NCBI RefSeq assembly: GCF_900102725.1 | Contig: NZ_FNJW01000008.1 | Coordinates: 434,001-498,000 of the forward strand | Direction of reading: 5' to 3' | Source of the DNA: Carnobacterium viridans | GTDB taxonomy: Bacteria > Bacillota > Bacilli > Lactobacillales > Carnobacteriaceae | DNA: 64,000 nt | Shown here: positions 19,561 to 28,315 of the stretch, in pieces | Layout of the letters: each line of letters starts with the position of its first letter | Position numbering within the stretch: position 1 is the first letter of the stretch | The notes under the pieces: model-generated | Seen by the model: the letters and a program-made list of their open reading frames with translations, nothing else | What the model was told of the DNA's origin: nothing | Database searches by the model: none | Position numbers and translations under genes: made by a program

Positions 19561-20928
19561 TTATTCAATACGAGGTTTCCATTCTTTAAGAAAGACATCT
19601 TGTAAAAAGCTTGTATCATACTCGCCATTAACAAAGCGTTTATCCATTAATAAATCTTCTTGGAAAAACTGGTTGCTAATAATTCCGTCGATAACCATCT
19701 CACCTAAAGCACGTTGCATTTTAGCAATGGCTTCAGCACGATTGGTACCTTTCGTAATGATTTTTGCGATCATTGCATCATAATAAGGTGGAATATCTGC
19801 TCCAGCAAACATGGCACTATCAACTCTCAATCCATTTCCGCCACTGGGCATCATCAAGTATTGAATCGTTCCAGGAGAAGGTGCAAAGTTAAAAGCAGGA
19901 TTCTCAGCATTGATTCGACATTCAATCGTGTGTCCAGTTAAACGAACATCACTTTGTTGGATCGATAACTCTGCTCCACTTGCAATCAACAATTGTTCTT
20001 TCACAATATCAAATTCTGTAGCCATTTCAGTTACTGGATGTTCAACTTGAATACGCGTATTCATTTCCATGAAATAAAATTCGCCGTTTTGGTCTAATAA
20101 AAATTCAATTGTGCCTGCATTTTTATATCCAACATATTTTGCAGCACGAACAGCTATTTCTCCAAGACTTTTTCGTTGCTGCTCATTGATTGCAACAGAA
20201 GGCGACTCTTCAATAACTTTTTGATTATTGCGTTGCAAAGAACAATCACGTTCTCCCAAATGGATCACATTTCCATGATGATCGCCTAGTAATTGTACTT
20301 CAATATGTCGTGCATGTTCAATGATTTTTTCCATATACATTTGGTCGTCACCAAAAGCTGCTTTGGCTTCGTTTTTGGCGCTGTTGAAAGCAGCAGCTAA
20401 ATCTTCGGTTCTTAGGACTTTACGCATCCCTTTACCACCACCGCCAGCTGCGGCTTTGACCATTACTGGATAACCTAATTCATCTGCCAGTTGTTTAGCT
20501 TCATTAGTATCGGTAATGAAACCTTCACTTCCTGGAATGACTGGTACATTTGCTTCAATCATAAGAGCACGCGCATTCGCTTTGTTTCCCATTTGATCAA
20601 TAGTAGCTGCATCTGGACCAATGAATGTAACGTTCATTTCCTTACACATGGTCGCAAATGTACTATTTTCAGATAAGAACCCAAAACCTGGGTGAATCGC
20701 TTGAGCATTCGTCACAACCGCTGCACTTAAAATACTTTGCATATTCAAATAAGAATCTGCAGCTTTGGCTGGGCCAATACAAATCGCTTCATCTGCTAAT
20801 TGCATATGCAAAGCATCTCGATCCGCTTCAGAATAAACAGCAACTGTTTTGATTCCCATTTCACGACAAGCTCGAATAATGCGAACAGCAATTTCTCCTC
20901 GATTGGCAATTAATATTTTTTTAAACAT
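19561..20928 (-). CDS. accC: Acetyl-CoA carboxylase, biotin carboxylase subunit
   Basis: ATP-dependent carboxylation of biotin on AccB. Seen: KILIANRGEIAVRIIRACRE at the start, glycine-rich ATP loop KAAAGGGGKGMR, GERDCSLQRNNQKVIEE, MNTRIQVEHPVTE and the catalytic Arg/Glu pocket. ATG at 20928 follows the fabZ stop after four bases; an in-frame TTG at 20943 would overlap fabZ but gives five extra residues. No clear Shine-Dalgarno, so translational coupling with fabZ is likely. Confidence 0.95.
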   Translation of the reverse strand: MFKKILIANRGEIAVRIIRACREMGIKTVAVYSEADRDALHMQLADEAICIGPAKAADSYLNMQSILSAAVVTNAQAIHPGFGFLSENSTFATMCKEMNVTFIGPDAATIDQMGNKANARALMIEANVPVIPGSEGFITDTNEAKQLADELGYPVMVKAAAGGGGKGMRKVLRTEDLAAAFNSAKNEAKAAFGDDQMYMEKIIEHARHIEVQLLGDHHGNVIHLGERDCSLQRNNQKVIEESPSVAINEQQRKSLGEIAVRAAKYVGYKNAGTIEFLLDQNGEFYFMEMNTRIQVEHPVTEMATEFDIVKEQLLIASGAELSIQQSDVRLTGHTIECRINAENPAFNFAPSPGTIQYLMMPSGGNGLRVDSAMFAGADIPPYYDAMIAKIITKGTNRAEAIAKMQRALGEMVIDGIISNQFFQEDLLMDKRFVNGEYDTSFLQDVFLKEWKPRIE

Positions 20929-20932
20929 AGGC

Positions 20933-21364
20933 TTATCTACCAATGATGAAAGTTAATTCAGCTTCACAAACTTTTTTTCCATCTACGTATGCTACACCTT
21001 TTCCGATACCAGCGTAATCTTTCAATTTAACAATGTCAACTTGTAACATCAATTGATCACCAGGAACAACTTTTTTTCGGAATTTCACTTTGTTCATTCC
21101 ACCTAAGTAAGCTGTTTGTCCTTTAAAGCGGTCTAGCGTCAATAGAGGAATCGATCCTGCTTGAGCTAGTGCTTCTAAAATATATACTCCTGGCAATACG
21201 GGTTCACCTGGAAAGTGACCTTGGAACACTTCTTCATTGATTGTTACATTTTTAAGAGCTACAACATGTTCACCTGGAATCATTTCGTCTACACGGTCAA
21301 TAAAGTAAATTGGGTAACGGTTCGGAATCAATTCTTGGATTTCTTTAATATTCATTTTTGTCAT
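20933..21364 (-). CDS. fabZ: 3-hydroxyacyl-ACP dehydratase FabZ
   Basis: Dehydrates 3-hydroxyacyl-ACP to trans-2-enoyl-ACP. Hot-dog fold of 143 residues with NRYPIYFIDRVDEM, the catalytic His in GHFPGEPVLPGVYILEALAQAG and the Glu in the same helix. An AGGAGG site precedes the ATG. A FabN-type isomerising dehydratase is nearly indistinguishable by sequence; placing between accB and accC fits the streptococcal FabZ position. No fabA or separate fabM is seen in the window, so unsaturated acid formation is not explained here. Confidence 0.92.
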   Translation of the reverse strand: MTKMNIKEIQELIPNRYPIYFIDRVDEMIPGEHVVALKNVTINEEVFQGHFPGEPVLPGVYILEALAQAGSIPLLTLDRFKGQTAYLGGMNKVKFRKKVVPGDQLMLQVDIVKLKDYAGIGKGVAYVDGKKVCEAELTFIIGR

Positions 21365-21376
21365 TGGTATTTCCTC

Positions 21377-21865
21377 CTAGGCAATTCTGAACAAAGGTTG
21401 ATTGAATTCAACAACTTGTTCATCTTCTATTAGTATTTCAGTAATCGTTCCATCTACTTCACTTTTAATTTCATTCATTAATTTCATTGCTTCAACAATA
21501 CAAAGTGTTTCCCCAACGGTTACTTTATCTCCCACTTTTTTGAAAGCTGGTTGATCAGGTGAAGGAGAAGTGTAAATTACTCCAACGATTGGAGAATGAA
21601 CTAGTGCGCCATCGGCAACAGGCTCAGCAATTGGAGCAGATTTGGATACTTCTTCGAAAATAGGAGAAGAAGTTTGTATATTCTCTTTACGAACGGGTTC
21701 GTTAAATCTTGTCTCTGAATCAGTAAGAACAGTTTGATTGCTGATTTTTTGGCTAGATGTATTTTTACTCATACGTAAAGTCACGTTATCCATTTGCAAA
21801 TCAAATTCGGTTAATTCTGATTGATTGACTAGATCAAGAATTTCTTTCACTTGACCAAAATCCAT
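21377..21865 (-). CDS. accB: Biotin carboxyl carrier protein of acetyl-CoA carboxylase
   Basis: Carries biotin between AccC and AccAD. The C-terminal biotinyl domain (about 85-162) has the modified lysine in VEAMKLMNEIKSE. Residues 30-80 form the usual flexible Ser/Pro/Ala-rich linker. It lies one base after fabF and 12 bases before fabZ, so the genes are closely packed. Confidence 0.95.
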   Translation of the reverse strand: MDFGQVKEILDLVNQSELTEFDLQMDNVTLRMSKNTSSQKISNQTVLTDSETRFNEPVRKENIQTSSPIFEEVSKSAPIAEPVADGALVHSPIVGVIYTSPSPDQPAFKKVGDKVTVGETLCIVEAMKLMNEIKSEVDGTITEILIEDEQVVEFNQPLFRIA

Positions 21866-21866
21866 T

Positions 21867-23108
21867 TTATTGCCCCTCCCATTTCTTAAAGCATGTTACG
21901 GCATTGTGTCCGCCAAAACCTAAAGAATTGTTTAGTGTGTATTTAATATCTGCTTCACGTCCAACGTTAGGAATGTAATCCAAATCGCACGCTTCATCAG
22001 GCACTTGAAGTCCGATAGTCGGAGGTAAGAAACCATCTTGAAGAGCTTTCACACATGCTACTGCTTCAATTGCTCCAGCAGCACCTAATAAATGTCCTGT
22101 CATACTTTTCGTACTTGAAATCGCAACATTTTTAGCCTCATCGCCAAATGCGTATTTAATAGCCATTGTTTCAGCAGAATCGTTTGCTCCAGTACTCGTT
22201 CCATGAGCATTGATATAACCCACATCAGCAGGTGTTATACCGGCTTCAGCCATTGCGTCTTGCATTGCACGACCTGCGCCACTTCCGTCTGGTGTTGGTG
22301 CAGTCATATGATACCCATCACCTGTAGAACCGTAACCAACAACTTCAGCGTAGATTGTTGCTCCACGTTCTAAAGCATGATCTAGACTTTCAAGCATCAA
22401 TACAGCTGCGCCTTCCCCCATAACAAAACCCGTACGTTCTTTGTCGAAAGGAATTGAAGCACGATCAGGATCTGTACTTGTTGATAGAGCTGTTAATGCA
22501 GCAAAACCAGAAATACCGATCTCGTTGATCGTCCCTTCTGCTCCTCCAGCAAGAATCACGTCTGAGTAACCATGCTTAATATTACGGTAAGCTTCTCCAA
22601 TTGAATTATTTCCAGAAGCACAAGCGGTTACGATAGACGTATTGATTCCTTTAGTCCCAATAGCGATCGAAATATTTCCAGCGGCCATATTTCCGATTGC
22701 CATCGGTACAAAGAAAGGGGCTACACGTTGAGGTCCTTTTGTATTCATCTTAATGATTTGCTCTTGCATAGCGTTCAATCCGCCGATACCAGAACCAACA
22801 ATGACACCAAAACGATTCATATCTGTTTTTTCACGATCAATGCCGCTTTCTTCTACAGCTTGTACAGCTGCTGCGACACCATATCTTGAAAATTCGTCCA
22901 TACGTTTTGAAATTTTACGTTGCATATAATTTGTTGCATCAAAGTCTTTCAATTCACCAGCAACAGTAATACCTGTCTCTGTTGCATCAAATTTGGTGAT
23001 AGGAGCAATCCCGTTTTTTCCAGCTTTAAGCCCATTCCAAAATTCATCAACCGTATTTCCTAAAGGTGTCACAGCACCCATTCCAGTAATTACTACACGA
23101 TTCGTCAT
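21867..23108 (-). CDS. fabF: 3-oxoacyl-ACP synthase II
   Basis: Elongating condensing enzyme, adds malonyl-ACP to acyl-ACP. The start VVITGMGAVTPLGN, the nucleophile Cys in IVTACASGNNSIG, the His pair in INAHGTSTGANDSAE and SSTKSMTGHLLGAAGAIE, and NNSLGFGGHNA near the end mark FabF. Length 413 is typical. Sits between fabG and accB. Confidence 0.96.
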   Translation of the reverse strand: MTNRVVITGMGAVTPLGNTVDEFWNGLKAGKNGIAPITKFDATETGITVAGELKDFDATNYMQRKISKRMDEFSRYGVAAAVQAVEESGIDREKTDMNRFGVIVGSGIGGLNAMQEQIIKMNTKGPQRVAPFFVPMAIGNMAAGNISIAIGTKGINTSIVTACASGNNSIGEAYRNIKHGYSDVILAGGAEGTINEIGISGFAALTALSTSTDPDRASIPFDKERTGFVMGEGAAVLMLESLDHALERGATIYAEVVGYGSTGDGYHMTAPTPDGSGAGRAMQDAMAEAGITPADVGYINAHGTSTGANDSAETMAIKYAFGDEAKNVAISSTKSMTGHLLGAAGAIEAVACVKALQDGFLPPTIGLQVPDEACDLDYIPNVGREADIKYTLNNSLGFGGHNAVTCFKKWEGQ

Positions 23109-23123
23109 TATTTTTCCTCCTTG

Positions 23124-23861
23124 TTAACCATTCATAACCATTCCGCCATCTACATTGATGACTTGACCTGTAATGTATTTATTTTCACTTAAGAACACTG
23201 CTGTTCTCGCAACATCTTCTACGTTGCCTAAATGTTTCAAAGGTATCTGACTAACCGCTTGTTCCTTCATCTTATCAGATAATACATCGGTCATTTCCGT
23301 GTCAATAAAACCTGGAGCGATAGCATTTACGGTAATTCCTCTAGCAGCTAATTCTCTTGCAGCAGATTTTGTTAACCCTACAACACCAGCTTTACTTGCA
23401 GCATAGTTTGCTTGTCCAACGTTTCCAACAAGTCCAACTACGCTTGCCATGTTAATAATCGTTCCGCTTTTTTGTTTTAACATAACTTTTGATGCATGAC
23501 GAATCGTATTAAATGTTCCTTTTAAGTTAACAGAAATCGTTTGGTCAAAGTCTTCTTCTGACATTCTCATTAAAAGCATATCGTTTGTGATACCAGCATT
23601 GTTTACTAAGATATCAACGCTTCCAAAAACTTCTTTTGCTTCTTCAATCAGTTGTTTAGCAAAATCAAAATCACTGACGTCACCTAAAATAGTATGCGTT
23701 TTAACACCGTAACCTTCAATTTCGCTAATCAATTCTTCAGAGATAGGTTTGCGTCCATTTAATACAACGTTTGCTCCAGCCTTTGCAAATTCTATAGCCA
23801 CAGCTTTTCCAATACCTCTTGAACTACCTGTAACAATAACGGTTTGATTTTTTAAAGTCAT
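23124..23861 (-). CDS. fabG: 3-oxoacyl-ACP reductase
   Basis: NADPH-dependent reduction of 3-oxoacyl-ACP. Short-chain dehydrogenase fold: VTGSSRGIGKAVA (cofactor loop), NNAGITNDMLLMRM, Ser in NMASVVGLVGN, catalytic YAASK, and INVDGGMVM at the end. 245 residues. Located 15 bases before fabF and 21 bases after fabD. Confidence 0.96.
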   Translation of the reverse strand: MTLKNQTVIVTGSSRGIGKAVAIEFAKAGANVVLNGRKPISEELISEIEGYGVKTHTILGDVSDFDFAKQLIEEAKEVFGSVDILVNNAGITNDMLLMRMSEEDFDQTISVNLKGTFNTIRHASKVMLKQKSGTIINMASVVGLVGNVGQANYAASKAGVVGLTKSAARELAARGITVNAIAPGFIDTEMTDVLSDKMKEQAVSQIPLKHLGNVEDVARTAVFLSENKYITGQVINVDGGMVMNG

Positions 23862-23882
23862 GTGCTCATTCCTTTTAATATA

Positions 23883-24827
23883 CTAGGCTGGAGCGTTCAG
23901 CTCAGCCAGTTTAGCTAGCGTTTTTTCTAAAGAGTTTTCGTTTTCAACGTTTAAAATAGTCACTGTTTTATCGATTTTCTTAATAAAGCTACTTAATGTC
24001 TTACCAGGTCCTATTTCAATAAAGGTATCAACGCCCATATCAATCATCGTTCTTATACTGTCTTCCCAGTAAACAGGAGACATCACTTGTTTCACCATCA
24101 TTGTTTTTATTTGCTCTTTATCTTCAAAAACTTTAGCAATGGTGTTGCTAATGACAGGCAGTACAGAATCATGAATCGAAACGGATTTAAGCGCTTCTTC
24201 CAACTGAATCGAGGCAGGCTCTAATAGCTGTGTATGAAAAGGTCCACTGACTTGTAAAGGAACCACTCGTTTCGCTCCTCTTTCAAGAAGAAGTTCTCCT
24301 GCCTTTTCTACAGCTGCTTTAAGACCAGCAATAGCGATCTGTCCAGGCATATTATAGTTAGCAGGAGAAACAATACCAAGCACACTCGCTTCATTACAAG
24401 ATTCAAGAATAGTTTGTCGATCCGATCCCATGATGGCACTCATCGCACCTTTACCGAGTGGAACAGCATCAGTCATGTATTGCCCTCTTTTTTTAACCAA
24501 CTTAACGGCATCTTCAAAAGATAGGACATTTGCTTTTACAAACGCGCTGTACTCTCCTAGACTTAAACCAGCTACAACATCAGGATGGATTCCTTTTTCT
24601 TTTAACAATGCATCAATAGCCAAACTTACAGTAAGGATAGCAGGTTGAGTATAAGTTGTTTGATTCAGCAAGTCATTTTCTTTAAAGCACAGCTCAGCCA
24701 TATCGATATTTAAAGATTGTTCAGCTTGATCAAAAACTTCTCGAACGACACTATACTTTTCATACAAGTCTTGCCCCATACCAAAGTATTGAGCGCCTTG
24801 TCCACTATACACAAAGGCAGTTTTCAT
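23883..24827 (-). CDS. fabD: Malonyl-CoA:ACP transacylase
   Basis: Loads malonyl onto acyl carrier protein. Seen: AFVYSGQGAQYFGMGQDLYE, the nucleophile Ser in GLSLGEYSAF, Arg in KKRGQYM, and His in VSGPFHTQLLEPA. 314 residues. A 162-base gap with a hairpin terminator separates it from fabK, so it may be read partly from its own promoter; a weak TTGATT/ATGATT pair lies about 60 bases upstream. Confidence 0.95.
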   Translation of the reverse strand: MKTAFVYSGQGAQYFGMGQDLYEKYSVVREVFDQAEQSLNIDMAELCFKENDLLNQTTYTQPAILTVSLAIDALLKEKGIHPDVVAGLSLGEYSAFVKANVLSFEDAVKLVKKRGQYMTDAVPLGKGAMSAIMGSDRQTILESCNEASVLGIVSPANYNMPGQIAIAGLKAAVEKAGELLLERGAKRVVPLQVSGPFHTQLLEPASIQLEEALKSVSIHDSVLPVISNTIAKVFEDKEQIKTMMVKQVMSPVYWEDSIRTMIDMGVDTFIEIGPGKTLSSFIKKIDKTVTILNVENENSLEKTLAKLAELNAPA

Positions 24828-24910
24828 AAGGTCTCTTCTCCTTTAATACTGTAATTTGTCTATAAAAAAATCATCCATGCCACATACATTCAATCAATAA
24901 GAGAAATAAT

Positions 24911-24976
24911 CAAAAAAAAACTAGAAAAACTATCTGAAGCGAAAAGACCTCCTTTTAGCTTTCTAGTTATTTTTTT
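24911..24976 (-). terminator. Internal terminator or attenuator between fabK and fabD
   Basis: The minus-strand RNA can form AACTAGAAA...TTTCTAGTT closed over an inner hairpin (AAGC-AAAAG-GAGGT-CTTTT-GCTT) followed by nine T. The stem begins only about 15 bases after the fabK stop. Partial termination here would lower expression of fabD to accA relative to fabT-fabK. Confidence 0.7.
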
Positions 24977-24989
24977 ACCTAAGTTCACC

Positions 24990-25949
24990 TTATTTTAAAA
25001 TGAGGTTGGCTTGTTCTTTTATTACTTCTTGATATTCATGCATTAATTCTTGGATGATTTCATGACTACTTTGTTCTTTATTAACTAATCCAGCACTTTG
25101 ACCAGACATAAATGATCCAGTTTCCTTATCGCCATCTATGACAGCTCGTTTCAAAGCACCTTTTCCAAGTTCTTCTAAACGATTGAAATCTGGTTTTTCA
25201 TCACTTGTGATGTCTTTTTCAACTTTTAAGTATTGACGAGTTAATTTGTTGCGTAGGACACGTACTGGATGACCAGTGATTTGACCAGTAACTACAGTAT
25301 CAATATCTTTTGCTTTTAATATGGCATCTTTAAAGTTTTGATGAACAGTACTTTCATATGCAACAACAAAACGTGTTCCTAATTGGACAGCTGAAGCGCC
25401 TAACATAAATGCAGCTGCAACACCTCGTCCATCAGCAATACCTCCTGCTGCAATAACTGGTACAGAGACACTGTCAACCACTTGTGGTACTAAGTTCATG
25501 GTCGTCGTTTTACCAATATGACCACCAGCTTCCATACCTTCACAAATAATTGCATCTGCTCCTTCATTTACCATGCGTCGTGCTAAAGCAACTGAAGCAA
25601 CTACTGGAATAACTACTGTACCCGCATCTTTAAATTGATTCATATATCTTCCAGGGCTACCAGCACCAGTCGTTACAACTTTTATGTGTTCTTCACAAAC
25701 AACTTTTACAACATCATCTACGTTAGGTGATGTTAATAGTACGTTGATACCGAAAGGTTTGTCTGTTAAACTTTTTGTTTCTCTAATCAGTTCTCGCACA
25801 ATTTCACCTGAAGCATATCCACAAGCCAATATTCCTAGACCGCCAGCATTTGAAACTGCACTCACTAAACTAGGATTAGCAACCCAAGACATTGCGCCTT
25901 GTATAATAGGGTATTTAATTCCAAGTTTTTCAATTAATTCAGACTGCAT
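24990..25949 (-). CDS. fabK: Enoyl-ACP reductase II (FMN-dependent, triclosan-insensitive type)
   Basis: Catalyses the last reduction of each fatty acid cycle with NAD(P)H and FMN. A 2-nitropropane dioxygenase-like TIM barrel: KYPIIQGAMSWVANPSLVSAVSNAGGLG, ICEGMEAGGHIGKTTTMNL, VIAAGGIADGRGVAAAFMLGASAVQLGTRFV. Length 319 as in streptococcal FabK. Its place between acpP and fabD supports the assignment over a nitronate monooxygenase. FabI is not seen in the window. Confidence 0.93.
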   Translation of the reverse strand: MQSELIEKLGIKYPIIQGAMSWVANPSLVSAVSNAGGLGILACGYASGEIVRELIRETKSLTDKPFGINVLLTSPNVDDVVKVVCEEHIKVVTTGAGSPGRYMNQFKDAGTVVIPVVASVALARRMVNEGADAIICEGMEAGGHIGKTTTMNLVPQVVDSVSVPVIAAGGIADGRGVAAAFMLGASAVQLGTRFVVAYESTVHQNFKDAILKAKDIDTVVTGQITGHPVRVLRNKLTRQYLKVEKDITSDEKPDFNRLEELGKGALKRAVIDGDKETGSFMSGQSAGLVNKEQSSHEIIQELMHEYQEVIKEQANLILK

Positions 25950-25974
25950 ACAGTACCTGCTTTCTTATGGGTGT

Positions 25975-26205
25975 TTATTTTTTAGCTAATTCAACTTCAA
26001 CAAAAGTTACGATATCTTGAACAGTTGTTAAACCTTCTTCAGATTCAATTTTAATATCAAATTCGTCTTCAATATCATTGATAATTTGGAATAAGTCTAA
26101 GCTGTCTGCTTCTAAATCTTCACGGAAGTTTGTTTCTAATTGTACTTCTTCTTCCTCTTTGTCTAATTGGTCCACGATGATTGCTTGAATTTTTTCGAAT
26201 GTCAT
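25975..26205 (-). CDS. acpP: Acyl carrier protein
   Basis: Carries growing acyl chains on 4'-phosphopantetheine attached to the Ser of EADSLDLFQ (about residues 33-41). 76 residues, strongly acidic. GAGGAA ribosome site upstream. Located between fabH and fabK as in streptococci. DSLDL is in place of the more usual DSLD[VI/T]. Confidence 0.95.
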   Translation of the reverse strand: MTFEKIQAIIVDQLDKEEEEVQLETNFREDLEADSLDLFQIINDIEDEFDIKIESEEGLTTVQDIVTFVEVELAKK

Positions 26206-26279
26206 TTTGTAATTCCTCCATTATAGTTGTTTTTATTTTTGCTTATTTTTTTAAGCCTATGCGGGCTAGTATAACCTCT

Positions 26280-27254
26280 TTAAAGTTGAATAAGCATGGA
26301 GCCCCATGTGAGTCCTCCACCAAATCCAGTAAGAACGATTTTTTTCTTGCTTCCCAAAACCAAATCTCCATTTGTCAAAAGTTCATCTAACAAGATTGGA
26401 ATACTTGCAGCAGAAGTATTGCCATATTTAGCAATATTTGTTGCGAATAGTTCAACTGGTATTTTTAGTTTTTTTGCAATAGCTTGTAAAATACGGTAAT
26501 TTGCTTGATGAGCAACAATACAGTCTACCTCTCCAAGAGTATAATTGGAAGATTCTACAACCGTTCGAATACTTTCAGGAACACTTCGAATAGCAAAATC
26601 GAAAATTGATCTTCCGTCCATTTGAAGAAATCTATTTTCAAGATTTTCTTTTGTATGGAAATTTGTAACCAAGTGACTGCCAGCTGTAAGAGACTCACCA
26701 CGACTTCCGTCTGAATGGATATCTTCTCCTAAAAAGCTGTTTTCTGTTTCCGTTGCGCTTAGCAATATGCCTCCAGCACCATCACCGAACAGAACTGCTG
26801 TACTTCGATCCTGCCAATCAATAATTTTTGACATGACTTCTCCGCCAAGAATTAATCCATATTGGAAAGTACCGCTTTGAATCAACTTCTCACCGATCGA
26901 TAAAGCATAAATGAAACCAGAACATGCTGCATTCACGTCAAAAGCCATGATAGGTTTTGCGCCTATATAATCTTGTACTAAACAAGCAGTTGAAGGACTT
27001 AACCCATCTGGGGTCATTGTCGCTACAATAATAAAATCTATTTCTTTAGCAGAAATACCTGTTTTTTCAAGAATGTCCATTGCGGCTTTACCACAAAGTA
27101 CTGAAGTATTTTCACCCTCACTAATGTGACGCGTTTCTATGCCTGTACGAGTTCTAATCCATTCATCATTGGTATCCATCATTTTTTCTAGCATCGCATT
27201 TGAAACTACTTTATGTGGAACATAACTTCCAGCACCCATAATTTTTGCCTTCAT
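26280..27254 (-). CDS. fabH: 3-oxoacyl-ACP synthase III
   Basis: Starts each fatty acid chain by condensing an acyl-CoA with malonyl-ACP. Catalytic Cys in DVNAACSGFIYAL (about residue 112), His in VAHQANYRI and Asn in KYGNTSAASIP. Ends with GFGGGLTWGSMLI. 324 residues. Follows fabT after 18 bases. Confidence 0.95.
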   Translation of the reverse strand: MKAKIMGAGSYVPHKVVSNAMLEKMMDTNDEWIRTRTGIETRHISEGENTSVLCGKAAMDILEKTGISAKEIDFIIVATMTPDGLSPSTACLVQDYIGAKPIMAFDVNAACSGFIYALSIGEKLIQSGTFQYGLILGGEVMSKIIDWQDRSTAVLFGDGAGGILLSATETENSFLGEDIHSDGSRGESLTAGSHLVTNFHTKENLENRFLQMDGRSIFDFAIRSVPESIRTVVESSNYTLGEVDCIVAHQANYRILQAIAKKLKIPVELFATNIAKYGNTSAASIPILLDELLTNGDLVLGSKKKIVLTGFGGGLTWGSMLIQL

Positions 27255-27272
27255 TAGAATTCAACTCTGTTC

Positions 27273-27722
27273 TTATAAATTATTTTTTGTGCGGTCTAAG
27301 AAAATATGAAGATTCTCTAAGCCTTTGATCAACATTTCTGCATCTTCTCGGTTCAAGCCTTCTAACGTTTCTTTAACCATATCTCGATGAAACTTGTCAT
27401 GAAGTCGATAAAGCAATCGACCTTTTTTCGTTAAGCCCAATTTAACGACTCTGCGATCATTATCATTTCGTATGCGTTCAACGTATCCTTTTTTCACTAA
27501 GTTATTAACAGAAACGGTTAATGTCCCTACAGTAACCGAAAGTTTTTTTGAAACTTCCGTTGTCGTATGAACACCATACATGCCAATAGCTTCAATCGTA
27601 TGCATTTCTTTTATTGAGATATCTTTAAATGTGCTGCTTTGAAGAGCACCTTCTTCAATTATCAGAATTTCATTAAATATTGTTACCAAGTAAGAATTAA
27701 TTTCAGGAATTAATTCGTCCAC
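27273..27722 (-). CDS. fabT: MarR-family fatty acid synthesis repressor FabT
   Basis: Represses the fab cluster, in streptococci with long-chain acyl-ACP as corepressor. Winged helix core: MHTIEAIGMYGVHTTTEVSKKLSVTVGTLTVSVNNLVKKGYVERIRNDNDRRVVKLGLTKKGRLLYRLH. A GTG start at 27722 is preferred (GGAGG 7 bases upstream), giving 149 residues; the in-frame TTG-type start at 27752 is poorly placed. First gene of the cluster, with FabT boxes in front of it, hence autoregulated. Confidence 0.92.
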   Translation of the reverse strand: MDELIPEINSYLVTIFNEILIIEEGALQSSTFKDISIKEMHTIEAIGMYGVHTTTEVSKKLSVTVGTLTVSVNNLVKKGYVERIRNDNDRRVVKLGLTKKGRLLYRLHDKFHRDMVKETLEGLNREDAEMLIKGLENLHIFLDRTKNNL

Positions 27723-27765
27723 ACCAACTCCTCCGTTCTTCCAAATTAGCAATTAACTTAATTAC

Positions 27766-27778
27766 TTTGAACATCAAA
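27766..27778. promoter_or_regulatory. FabT box 1
   Basis: TTTGA-ACA-TCAAA, matching the FabT palindrome TTTGA-N3-TCAAA. It lies in the fabT leader 16 bases centre-to-centre from box 2. Confidence 0.7.
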
Positions 27779-27780
27779 TT

Positions 27781-27795
27781 GTTTGACCATCAAAC
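27781..27795. promoter_or_regulatory. FabT box 2 at the cluster promoter
   Basis: GTTTGA-CCA-TCAAAC, a perfect 6-bp-arm palindrome that touches the -10 box. Binding here would block initiation. Confidence 0.8.
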
Positions 27796-27822
27796 TATAT
27801 TATTTTTTAGTGAATGTGTCAA
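27794..27822 (-). promoter_or_regulatory. Promoter of the fabT-accA cluster
   Basis: A consensus TTGACA (27817-27822), a 17-base spacer and TATAGT (27794-27799) on the minus strand, directly followed by FabT box 2. Confidence 0.75.
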
Positions 27823-27896
27823 GATTAATTATAGTATTATTTTTGTCTTATCGATTAAAACCTTTTAATACCAATGTTTATAAGCGTTAATTTTAT

Positions 27897-27909
27897 TTTG
27901 ATTATCAAA
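27897..27909. promoter_or_regulatory. Third, distal FabT-like box
   Basis: TTTGA-TTA-TCAAA, the closest of the three to the published FabT consensus, about 75 bases upstream of the cluster -35. No gene start lies near it on the other strand, so it may be a remote operator or chance in AT-rich DNA. The remaining sequence to 28015 is AT-rich without recognisable features. Confidence 0.45.
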
Positions 27910-28015
27910 GTAATTCTCCAAAAAAACAAAAAAAACCTCTTTTAAGAAATCATAGAAAATCTTTATTATTAAATCATCTCAAAAGAATTCAAAACAAAAA
28001 GGCTCTATACTTTTT

Positions 28016-28249
28016 AGTGTTGATAGCTTAGTTAAATTAAGAACACGAAATTTCTGGAGGAATAGGGTTTGCTTGTAGCCATGAAAAGAATTCAATGCGA
28101 ATTACAAAGCGTTGACGCTTCAGCGCTTACGCTTTGTTTAAGGCTTGAAAGTCTGAAGACTATGAACTTTAGGCTTCAGGCGGTTCCATGGCTCTCCACA
28201 AGCAAACCCGTCTATTCCAGAAGAAATTTTATTTTCTTCTATCAACACT
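28016..28249. repeat. Structured intergenic repeat, family 2, copy A (234 bp)
   Basis: Bounded by a perfect 11-bp terminal inverted repeat, AGTGTTGATAG (28016-28026) and CTATCAACACT (28239-28249). Inside, CTGGAGGAATAGGGTTTGCT pairs with the arm AGCAAACCCGTCTATTCCAG, and ACAAAGCGT pairs with ACGCTTTGT. It shares AAAGTCTGAAGAC, GGCTCTCCACAAGC and CCAGAAGAAATTTTATTTT with copy B (29408-29535) and similar blocks with copy C (61001-61192). The 87-codon frame across it (28069-28332) is not credible as a gene. Confidence 0.75.
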
Positions 28250-28269
28250 ATTTCCTAGGTGTAGTCAAC

Positions 28270-28308
28270 AAAAAAAGAGTTGAGACACGTTGTCTCAACT
28301 CTTTTTTT
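28270..28308. terminator. Strong hairpin terminator right of copy A
   Basis: AAAAAGAGTTGAGACA/TGTCTCAACTCTTTTT around loop CGT, with T-runs on both strands. It ends the leftward DUF2187-like gene. Confidence 0.85.
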
Positions 28309-28315
28309 GCTTTTG

